Below are positions 39,671 to 51,600 of a DNA stretch of 64,000 nt, in pieces. Origin of the DNA: Nematostella vectensis (taxonomy: Eukaryota; Cnidaria; Anthozoa; Actiniaria; Edwardsiidae). The position numbers and the translations under genes were made by a program. The first letter of the stretch is position 1. The number at the start of each line of letters is the position of its first letter. The stretch covers positions 8,485,501-8,549,500 of the forward strand of contig NC_064043.1 of assembly GCF_932526225.1 (NCBI RefSeq), read 5' to 3'. The notes under the pieces are model-generated. The model was not told the origin of the DNA. It ran no database searches and worked only from the letters and a program-made list of their open reading frames with translations.

Positions 39671-42600
39671 ATGGCCGCCAGAGCTTCTGCCTTCAGAAGT
39701 TTAGAGTTTTGTCGTGCTTGCAGAGGATTGAATGCACGATTTTGGGCTCCATGGCAAGCTTCGAGACCTGAGGGACTTCATGAAATTTACGAATTTTCGT
39801 TTTACAGTTCAGGTGCGAAGTTATAGCAATATTTGTCTTTGGTGTTGATTGCACGTGCATATTTCGGCATAAACGTGACCACTGGTTTGGTTATTCTATT
39901 TTTTACTGAAGAATTAGTGTATATTAATTATGTATGGGTATATGATGATGTATTAAGTTGGTATATGTCTCTTAAACATCCAATATTTACGTTTAGGATG
40001 GCGAAGAGGACCAGCATCGAGATTGTCAACTGTAGCAAAACGTTCTGCCACTTCGACAAAAACTCGAAAGCAAAGTGGAAAAGATGTTGAAAATCATACA
40101 GAATCTGAGTGTGGACCTCCGATTTCTTATCAAAACACTAAAAACTCGCGGGTTAACTCAAAATCAAATTCCTCTGGGAAATCTGCATGTAAGAATGCAA
40201 AAAGAACTTCAAAGAAATTGACTGATCATGAGAAAACTGAGCACAGCTGTTCAAGCACAACTGATGACATTTTGGTGTCAATTAATGCTTCAGAGAATAC
40301 CTCTGAACACTCAATAGAGGCAAATGAAGGTGCGAGTGATGAAGATTTTGCATCTGGTAGGATAGGGAAAAAATACAGGGAGGGTACAGCAGGAGGAAAA
40401 CTTTACGAGATGAGTACTTTGGCTGAAATTAATGGTTTTCTAAGTTTAAACCAGGTTGGTGAGGCACAAAAATTGTTCAACAGATACTTACGGATTGGTA
40501 AGAAGTTGGGATTGAGTGCGTATAATAAGATCTTACATGGATGGGCGGAGCAAGGGAATCTGATGTCTGTTAGGGTAATGCATAAGCTGATTTTATCAGA
40601 AGACTTGGAGCCAGATATGGAAACTTATGCTGGCCTCCTACATGCATATGGGAGATTTGGATATGAGGAAGACATACAACAAACTCTAGTCACAATGAAG
40701 GAGAAGGTAGGTGGTCATTTACTATAAGAATATTTATTATATTATGGCTGTCATAGTTTCTCAAGACTATGATATGTTGGTTGATAATGGTGTTTGAATG
40801 ATAGTGTTGGTTGTCATAGTTTCTCAGAGCTATCATATTTATAGGGGTTTCATTAGGCCCCGGCGGCTGGCTGAACTGCCAGCTATTTTCCACCGAGCAC
40901 CAGTTACTTTGTTTATAAAAGTTGATTTAAGTTTTATTTCAATGAATAAAATAACTTCCACCCCCTACTTATCAATTTCCACCGCCTACTCTAAAACATA
41001 ATGAAACACCTGATTTAGGTAAATAATGGTATTTGAATGTAAGAGTGTTGTTTGCCAAGGTGGTGTTAGGTTGATAAGGTGTTTAGGCCAGTAGCCAGGA
41101 CTTTGAGCAGGGGGAAAGGTGCTGTCTACTCATTTAGCAGACTTTTTTAGGTTTCCAAAGCTATTATATATAGGTTGACAATGGTGTTTCATTGGCAGTT
41201 TTGGTTGTCAATTTTTTTCATAACTATAATAAAACGTTGATAATGGAGTTTAAGTGACACTGCAGGAAAAATGCCAAATTGTCAGGTATTTAAGGGGAAT
41301 TATATCTGAAGTAGCTTATTGAAGAGCTTCTTCAAAGTGTCTCCAATAATGCGTACATAGCATCCGTTCATAAGATTTTTTTTTGCCAGGGTTTTAATCC
41401 AGAATACATATTTTACTATTGCCGCCTAACAAAGAGTCAAGCCCAGGGTGTAAAAAGAGCTATTCTTCTTGTTGATCCAAGCTACAAGACAGCTGTCCCA
41501 GACAGCCATTACCTTGCCAAGCACCCTACCATAGTAAAGTCCATTTACCAAGAGCGAAAGCACTGGAGTATGAACAAGTCATTGGAGCAAGATATTGGAC
41601 AGCACTCTGAAGAGGTCCAAGCCTTGCTGGATGAGCAGTTACAGAGAGAGTTGCATGGGGTGACGCATATAAAGTCCATCGAAGAGGTAGAAGAGGACAA
41701 GGAAAATAAAATGCTAAAAAGCATGTTCCTAGAGTGGAAAGAGAAGTGGAAAGACTCTATGGTGTTGCTGTTAGAAGAAGAGCTGCAAGAGATAAAGAGT
41801 GGGCAGTGTGAGTATTGTTCATATTAAAAATAAAATTCATGGCTGCAGTGGGATATCATCTATCATTAAACTTTATTTATTCGATTATAAAAAGCAGATA
41901 ATAACATTGGATGGAGACTGTCCTTTTTGAGATAATAACATCAGATGGATACTGTCTTTTTTGTCAATTTTGTCAAGTTTCGGAGCAGTTTTCTATTCCG
42001 AGAATACGCAAACTGTTCAAAGTTTGTTTTCGTAGCTTTTTGTATGTCCGTGCGATTGAGCTGTGGCTAGTGAAAGGGGTGCCTGGAATATCCACCTTCA
42101 ATCAACCCCATGAGATTTTCAAAATTCCTCAGAGCGTGTTCAATGTCAAAATACTGCCCAATCACTGTCAAATGTAAACCTGGCCTATGCAAACATTTGT
42201 GGGAACTTGCGAATTTGCTGCCTTGCTTGAAAAAATATCAAAATAAACATAGCCAACTATAATCAGAACTCCAAGTTTGGGAAGTTATCGGAGAAGAAGG
42301 GCGGAGATTCCACCTCTGTCAATTTATTCTGCCCATTGAAGACAAAGATTTTTTGGTGTTGTCTCCAGTGATGTTTGGACAGCCGTGGGAATCAAATTTG
42401 CCAACAAGCAGCAGTTCTCCAACAGAGTTTGTGACCCCTGCATGAGAAAAAAGTATGGATAGCATCTTTCTGTTCATCCTTAGAGCGAACCATGAAACCC
42501 ATGGTTTCTTAAACCTTCTTAGCACTTTTCTAAGCACAATCCTTCTTCCTCGCCGCCATTTTACTACTAACTAGTAATCTGGTAATGCACCAGATTTGAC

Positions 42601-45600
42601 GGCTTGTTGATTGATAAGAGAATCTGTTGTTATATAAGCCAATCAGCAAACAGAGTGTCAAAAATCTTGGTTATTCTGGGCACCCCTTACACTAACCCAA
42701 GCTCTCTCGCACGATGATTGAAAAAAAAAAAGGAAACTACAAACGATTTCGTGTATTCTCAGATAGAAAATTGCTCTGAAACTCAACAAAACCGCCAGCT
42801 ATATGCAGCCTATGTGCTACATAATAAGCTTTTCTTTCGTATGGCTGAACCGTACTAGAACAAGACAAATGCGAATTTATTTACTTAAACTAAAAAATCT
42901 GTCACATTATGATTTGTCCTAGTGTGATCGTATTTTCGTGAGGGTTTTTTCCTTTTATTTATTTCTAGTCAAGTCAATGCGGGGCAGATATGCTCCATTC
43001 CTACAGGCATTCAGTGCTCAAGAACTTGCTGAGTTGACTTTGGATGAGGTCATTTTCTACATTAAGGGCCAGCTTGAGGGGGTGCCCCTGCACAGTCTGA
43101 GTGGGGCCGTGGGTTCTGCCCTGAGCAGCAAGTATATAGTCAAGCAGACAGCACAGTCTGGGATAGTGAGCAAGGTAATTTGTGCCACACTCATAACGCC
43201 TGTTCTTTTTTATCTATTTGATGGTAGTACTGTCTTTGATTCCCTTATTTTTTTATTTATTTTTACCTTAATGTTATCAATGATATCCATTCTCTCGAAT
43301 ACTTCACCATTGATTGCAAAATGTGCAATTGAATGCCTCATTGAGGAATTCAATTGCCTGAATGAGGTTCACTTTGTTGCCCAAATGATTGCTGATTCAT
43401 GCAAATTAAGATGAATTTTGTTACAATTGTGATCAAGAATAGATGCTAATGAATGCCAATTTTACTGATGAGCAGCATATGGTGTAACCTCATTATGGTA
43501 TTCTTGTTATTATTGCAGATCAAAGAATTGTATCCCCCGTACTGCTCTCTTCTCAAGAATAAGCAAGTCTCAAATGACCTAATGCCTCGGGAACTATGGG
43601 ATGGACTAGACTTGGGGAGGCCATATGATGCAAGTCTGAAACAAGAAATAGATGATCTTCCCTGGGCTACCAAACTCCTGGTAAAAGGAGTTACATAATC
43701 CATTAAAATATAGCTATATATATCTATTATTGACATAGTGTGCAGGCTTTACATTGCTGCTAAAGTACTGGCAACTCATATTTGATATAAATTATAGTTT
43801 TAGCCATAAGCATGGTCCATGAAAAACTTGTGTAACTGATGTTGTAGCCCTAGTATTTTTTTTCATTTATTTTTTACCCTCTCTTGCAGTGTGGCTGTAC
43901 TCTGATTGACTTCCTTATTCAATCAGTCAAAATTGATGCAAATCTCTTCAATGCCAAGTCTGAGTCACTTCTCCCAGGATTCTACCACTCGTACGAGTTC
44001 AGAGAGAGAAGGAAGATAGGTGTCATTAAGCCACACTCTGTTGTGTGCAAGTTGTTTAAGGGTTATCTCGCAGATCATGGTGATATTGCCATGCCAACCA
44101 CGTCTTTGCCAATGTTGGTACCCCCACGCCCATGGAGGGATATTCGTGACGGGGGCTTCCTTATCCAACCAGGTATGCATATCATAAAACAGAACAGAAT
44201 CTGACCTGGAAGACATAGTGGTGAATGGAGCTGTTACCATATAACATAGTTCCACCATATATTATAATATAAACAGTATGAAACAAGGCACCTTATCAAG
44301 TCATATATTTGAGCTTGTACTATATTTTGCAAAAAATGGTTTTGCATACTTCCCTAGACCTAATTTCGCGATTTGGGATTTTTTCCTTGAGAATGGTGTT
44401 GAACACCTCAAAACAAAAACAGTTAAAAACGCATCATTTTATGCTTGACTATTTTCAAACATATTTACATCAAAGCTGTCAAACAAAACAAAAAATATTT
44501 AATACGCATCATTTTATGCTTGACTATTTTCAAACATATTTACATCAAAGCTGTCAAACAAAAAAAAAGAAATATTGGATATTTGGATGTAATATATAAA
44601 AAAAACTTGGATATTTTGATTTAATATATATATATATAAAGAAAAATTGGATATTTTTTATCGTTTCATCTGCGCTTTGAAAAAAATTATGCGATATTAA
44701 AGCTCATGCAAATTAACTTTCACATCTCTTTATTTGTAAATTTTAAAAACTCGTGAAAATTGTGAGATGTAAATGACCCAAAAAGTTCCAATAAGGAGAG
44801 GAATAAGGTAATTCTCCCTGAGAACCTGAGAAATCAGGGTTTCTTACAACAGTTAGCTTCAGCAGTGGTTTGCTTTGCATGCTATACCATTCATACTCCA
44901 TATTGAAATTAACAATTTTTTAAACCTAATCTTGAATCAACCAAAAATACTGGAAAATCATTTACTGTAGCCTAACATCAATCAGGAACCAAACTAGAAG
45001 AACTAGGCAATTGTGGGAAAAAAAACTTTTATTAGAATCTGATGTTGATTATGTTTTGCTTTGTAGTTCAGCTGATGCGGAGCACTCAGGAAATGGATGA
45101 CAACCATGACCACATGTTGCGTTACAAGTGTGACAGCCGTGAACTCAGCGCAGTCCTGGACTCTCTTAACTACCTGGGCACCTGCGCCTGGAAAACCAAT
45201 AACCGCATCCTGGACCTGGCCATACAGGTGTTTAATGACCAGGGAGATGACACCCTCGCTATTCCTGGACCTGTGGTGCCGCTGGAGCTTGAACCACTAG
45301 AGAAGTAAGGGGAGAGGGGTGACACAGGCATGTACCTAGAAGGTGCAAACTTATTTTTTTGGTTAACCAAAGGTCTTTAACCAATTGATCCCTCAACTTG
45401 CCTGTACCAGCCTTGAGAAGTTCCCACAACCCAAAAAATTAATTAATGCAAAATAAACACAACAAGATGAAGATACTCAGTGCATTAGTCTAAGGGATGA
45501 ATGGTCTTGAAGATATGCATCCAACCAAGGTGATAGCAACTAATCTTTAGCCAAATAATAGCTCAAGGTTCTTTGACAAACTTCAAATCGAACAAGAAAA

Positions 45601-48600
45601 AAAAATCACCCCTCTCAATAAAACACTCAATATACCTAACAAGGTAGAGAGATCAGCAAATACAGCCCAAGACACAAATAGATACCTTTATTCTAATCCT
45701 CCAGCTTCATTTCCTTGGCCTCAAAACACAATGTCCACTCCTCGAAGGCTTGTGAAACCACTTGGATGCCATAACGGATTCCTGGGAGATCCAGGGAAAA
45801 ATTCACAAGGGGAGGGCCAGTCAACCCTCCTCTCCCCAAAGTCAGATGTTTTTTTTATAAGTATTTTCACCCCAAAGCCAAGCAAATCAATTCCAGGTCA
45901 TCCAGAATAGCAGAGTAAACAAATTTTGGAATCAATTTGGTTTCAGAAAAGACAGCATTTAGGAGAGTTGTGGTGATTCATTAGAAAATTGTTTTCTCAC
46001 CCAAGCAAAGCCAAACAAGAAAAAATCACCACAAATCCACCTTTGCCTGCAAATATCTATAAGCATAGCCCTCAATTATGTCCCAATAGACTTCATGATG
46101 TCCTAGGACACTCTCCCAATATGCTTATAGCTGTATTTTTTGATGAAAAATACAAGCAACCATCAACTTGTGCTCGCATCAGCACATCGACAAGGGATTA
46201 GAGATGGAACTGCAAAGCACTGTTGGAAAACTAGGATACAACTGACTAGGTGCAGCGGTGTTTGACTTTGATGGGCTGTATAAAACTCAAAGTTGGGGGG
46301 AGGGAGGTATCTGCTTTCAGTCTGTCACCATGACTTTTGGTTTACCAGTCTGTTAAATGGGTTTTTTTTTTGGTTTACTAAAGGTCTGTTAAATGCTTAT
46401 TATTATGTTATTTCTGCTAATTCTTATAGAGTTTTGGTTAACTAATTAAAGGGTGTACCAAAGGTCTATTAAATGCTTATTGCCTTTTTTGCTTTACTAA
46501 TTAAAGGTCTGTTAAATGCTTATTGTTTTTTGGGGTAACCAAAGTTCTGTTAAATTATTATTTTTGTTTAGTTTACCAAAGGTCTGTTAAATGATCAATT
46601 TTGTTTGGTTTACCAAAGGTCGGTTGAATGCTTATTGTTGTTTGGTTTGCCAAAGGTCTGTTTAATGATTGTTGCTGTTTGGTTTAGCAAAGGTCTGTTA
46701 AATGATCATTGTTGTTTGGTTTACCAAAGGTCGGTTAAATGATTATTGTTGTTTAGTTTACCTAAGGTCTGTTAAATGCTTATTGTTGTTTTCTTTACCA
46801 AAGGTCTGTTAAAGAACCAGAAGCTCGCATGAAACAAATCCAAGAACATCGGAGAGCCAGAAAGCTTGCCCGTGAGCATTATAGTCTGCGGATGACTGCG
46901 CTGTACAAGTTGTCAGTAGCCAATCATTTCAGGGACCGTGTGTTCTGGTTACCACTGAACATGGATTTCCGTGGGCGTGTCTACCCAATTCCTCCCCATT
47001 GCTGTCATGTAGGTGAGTGAAGCAAGTCAGCAGATCTAAAACACTGCCACACAATACTTTGGGTTCAATTTTACTTGGAAAAAATAAATCAAGTCGCTAG
47101 CGCCATGTCAAGCATAAATTTATTGTTGCGACCACAGGTAACCCAAGCACTAGTTTGTATTCTAGTACGACGAGAATTTGTATAGTGATGAAAAGTGGAA
47201 AATAAAAGAAAATAGTCTTGTATGGGTGCTGAAAGTAAAACGAGTTAGTAAAATGGGCCATAATACTCAGGAGAGATCCGAAAGAGACAAGAAAGAGACA
47301 CTTTGAAGTCTATTTTCTTTAATTTTCCATTTTTTATCACTATAAAATTCTCATGAGAACTAAAAATACAAACCAAGTGCCTGGGTTACCTGTGTTGCGA
47401 CTTGAAGAAATTTGCAGCGGATTGTAGAAGGTCATTCAGATAGTATAAACGAATTCTACCTTTCTTGAAATTTGATATAATATTTGATTTTATATTTTTT
47501 ATATTTCTTCATTTGATATAGTGATTTATGTTGTGGTTATTCTCCTTCCCATGTTTGTTGTTACACTACTTTATTCTTCCATATATGGCAGGGGATGACC
47601 TGAGTCGTGGCATGCTGCAGTTTGCTGAGGGGGTACCCCTTGGGCCAGACGGACTTCGCTGGTTAAAAATCCATCTCGCAAATCTTTATGGAGCTAAGAA
47701 GAAATCATCTCTTGACGAGCGTGTTGAGTACACTGACCAAATGATGCCTGAGGTTCTTGATTCTGCTGACAATCCACTCACGGTGAGTTAGAGTGTCTCC
47801 GAGTAATGGCTAGCAGTCTTGGGAGACGCAGACCGTAGCCAGGATTTTCGTTTACCCCTTTAGATGACCATGTCCTCTGAGGTAGCTTGCGTAGCCCTCA
47901 GTGGTACTTAATTTTTCTTTGTTAGAGCGGATCTTCCAGTCGAATGGGAGGTTCTTTCGAACCCCTTAAACCCCCTGGCTATGGGCCTGGTGACACAGGG
48001 CATGAGGTGATGTGTTGCCTCTTATCCATATTACGTTCACCGTGATTTATGTAGATAGTATGTTATAATGACAAACATCCAGTGTGTCCAATGATAAAGC
48101 ACAGGAAATTAACGAATAAAATAGATTGTTCCAAATCTTTGCAAAGCTAAAATTTGCGCACAAATAGTTTTTTTTTTTTGCGAGTTCCTTGTTTTTTTTT
48201 TACGCGGACTTGCTTGAATCAAATGATTTTATTTCGAAATATATCTTGATGTAAGACTTTCCAGGGCTTTGTAAGCTATCTATCTTAGCCTTGTAAGTAA
48301 ATTATTTATTGTTTATGTGAGCGCAAAATCAATCTCTAAGCTCAGTCTCACATGTGACTGATAGAGATGCAGACCGCATCTCACGTTTAAAATTATGGAT
48401 GTGAGTTAATGTATAAGTACCGTCACTGAAGATGGCAACATGGGCTTTATCTGAGAAGACTTATTCACAGTCCCCAATGATGAGAGCTAGGATTTTACAC
48501 CTCTGAACAAATTCCAGGTTGGCCTAAGCCCGTGACTGAGATATATATCGGGCAACTCTAATATGAAAGCACAATAAATTGGCTGAGATAACCAACAAGC

Positions 48601-51600
48601 CAATAACCTTTTAAATGAGAAGTGCCCTTGATAAAACTCTGAAAAGCGCGCATTCTCCAATGCAATGGTACACACTTTTCTAGTTTCCGGTTTCCCCTCT
48701 AGGGGGCACGCTGGTGGATGCACGGGGACGAACCATGGCAAGTACTCGCCACATGTATGGAGATTGCCAAAGCGGTCCGCTCTCCTGACCCCGCACAATA
48801 TGTGTCCCACCAGCCCGTCCACCAGGACGGGTCATGTAACGGTCTTCAGCACTATGCAGCCCTGGGCCATGATCGCTATGGTGCTCGCCAGGTCAATCTG
48901 ATACCTGCTGACCGGCCACAGGACGTGTACGCAGAGGTCGCGAAGCTGGTAGAGGAGGCTAGGTTACATGATGCTGAACAAGGTCAGATATAGAAAGCGT
49001 GACGGTCAATTTGGCCGCTTGGTGTAATGCAGTATGTGGGCTTTCTTGTGTGTGTAATCAAATTACCACCTCTTCCCGCGTTTTATTAGGGTTGCTGCTA
49101 TATAATTTAAAATCGTTTGCAATCGTTTGCAATTACACGCGGTGCTCCTTGACTTTAAAGAAAGGCAATCACGCCGCCATTTTATGCCCCCGCTCAATAG
49201 CGAGTCACAAAAGGCATCCATTTCCATCGGCTAATTTAAGCAGATAACGATAATATTTTCAATCAAATATCATCAATAACGATGTAGATGGCGATGATAG
49301 TTGTGATGTTGGTGAAGATTGTGATGGCAATGATAGTTGTGATGTTGGTGAAGATTGTGACGGCGATGATGACGATGCTAATCTGTGATCATTATGGTGA
49401 TGTCGGTAACGATCTCTCGCTTCCCAGGTCACCGCATCGCCACGCTTCTTGAGGACAAGGTGACCCGTAGGGTTGTCAAGCAGACCGTCATGACCATCGT
49501 CTATGGTGTGACGTTTGTCGGTGGCCGCTTGCAGATCGAGCGACAGCTGAAGGATCTGGACCTGGATGAGAGAGTTCTGTTTGAAGCGTCTGCGTACCTT
49601 GTGCATAAGGTGTTCGCTAGTATCGGTCAGATGTTCACACGTGCTAAGGCCATACAGGTATATTAAACAGCCTCTGTCGGCCGCCATTTTGTCATTCTAG
49701 AAACAAATACCGAGTGCGAAAAAGCATCCATTTCCATCAGCTGATTTGGGGAAGCCAATGCGATATTTTCGATCGGATTTGGGGAAAAAGTATTAAACTT
49801 TGTTTTTAGATACTTATTTCGAGATTTGAACACACTATGTGCCTTCCAATATTAAATGAAAACAGTAACAAAGGTGTGACTGACAAGGGCACTTTAAGCA
49901 ATAGTTTTCAACAGTGTTTTATAATATCGGTCGGGCAAAGGCCATACAGGTATTTATTTAGCAATGGAGTTAAGCAGTCCCGCTTATACTCAACAGTGTG
50001 TCAAATGACTCCTTCGCGTTCTTGGATAATGCGTTGTATTGTTGTATGCAGGACTGGTTCGCTCTCAGCGCCACCCATATAGCGTACACGGGGCACTGTG
50101 TCGACTGGTACACGCCCCTTTCCTTGTACGTCTGTCAGCCATACTGTAAAAAAGCGGTGAAGACGATTAAGACCAGGCTCCAAGGAATCGAGATACCAAC
50201 ACAAGGTAATAAGCGACACGATCATAAAAAATAGGCCCGTAAACATGCATGTAGCTACTGCAGGCAAGTATTTGCAACTGTAATGTTATCATACATTTCT
50301 AGGTTATTTCTTATTATTATCATAGTATAAAATGTATAGATGAACGGTATAAAACTCAGATATATATATATAAAAAAGGAAAAAGAAGGAAAAAAAAAAT
50401 AAAAATAGGCCTGTAAAACATACATGTAGCTACTGCAGGCAAGTATTTGCAACTGTAATATTATCATACATTTCTAGTTTATTTCTTATTATAATAATAC
50501 CATAAAATGTATAGATGAACGGTATAAAACTCGAATATATTAAAAAAAAGGAAAAAGAAAGAAAAAAAGAAAATACCTAGTGGGTGAGGATTCGAACCCA
50601 TGACTTCACGCAGCCTACGGAATCAAATGCATAGACCTTAACCACTTACCCACGAAGCCAACGCTAGCTGAGTGGGATACTAAAAATAATCTTATTACTG
50701 CTTTTATTGAACCGTTCTAAAGGGCACGTCGAACATGTCGAATTCCAGTTACTTTTCTCTTTCACAAAGTTAAAATACCCGCAATATGTATTTTGCATAA
50801 TAAATATAAAAAAATGCAAAATCATCATTCGATAAGTAAATTTGCGGGGGCATATTTTTGTACGAAATAACTTAAAATAATATGTTTGAACCTACAGAGA
50901 ACCTCAATAAAGCTTTGTAACTTGACTTAATGTCAAAAGGAATCGGATACGGGCAAAAAAAGTTTCGGCACGTATTGCAAACTCTTTATAATCAATAACC
51001 TGACGTTAAGTTTGAACGATCATAACTCGGAATGTGAATGGAATGCAGCCGCATTCGAGTTTATCAAACCAAGCTGCCGTAGAAGCGAATATGTAAAAAT
51101 TGTTTAACAAAACCCAAAAGCTTTTAATTATTTAGATATTGCCTTCTTTATAAAGTGATTCTAGGCTGGCGCTTCGTAACGAGCATATCCCGAAATGTAT
51201 CCGAGGTCAAATTTTCCCAGCAAAACCCCGCGGCAAATCTTCCTTTTTTTCCTGCGTGATGACATAGTAGCTACTCGCACATGCGCAGTAGCTACAAAAG
51301 CCAAAACATTATATAAACACAGCAACTGAGAAAATGCTGAAAACTAAGGCATCGACGTTAAGATAAATTACCAACAACGATAAGATCCATCATTCTATAC
51401 ACCTTTACTAGCTAACAAGCGCAAACGCATAACCTAACGACGAAATCATTCGATAGCACGACCAGTAAACTTTGTTCTTATTTAAACTCTAGTGCTAGCC
51501 AAAATTCATGCGCAAAGTGTAGTGTTTTCTCCTCAAATGTCCGGATGCGCAGGGTTTCACATACCTAGCCCTCCTCTGCTCATAAATTTTGGGTCCGTTT

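Noticed and set aside
42290-42560. Possible processed-pseudogene fragment in POLRMT intron 3
   Set aside because: Some codon-like patches on both strands, but no family resemblance and no continuous frame; part matches the SINE at 7660.
46340-46815. CRISPR-like array
   Set aside because: Units are contiguous tandem repeats without unique spacers, in an animal intron.
50577-50657. Functional tRNA gene on the minus strand
   Set aside because: A and B boxes are good, but the anticodon loop is too long and the T stem pairs poorly; a tRNA-derived SINE fits better.
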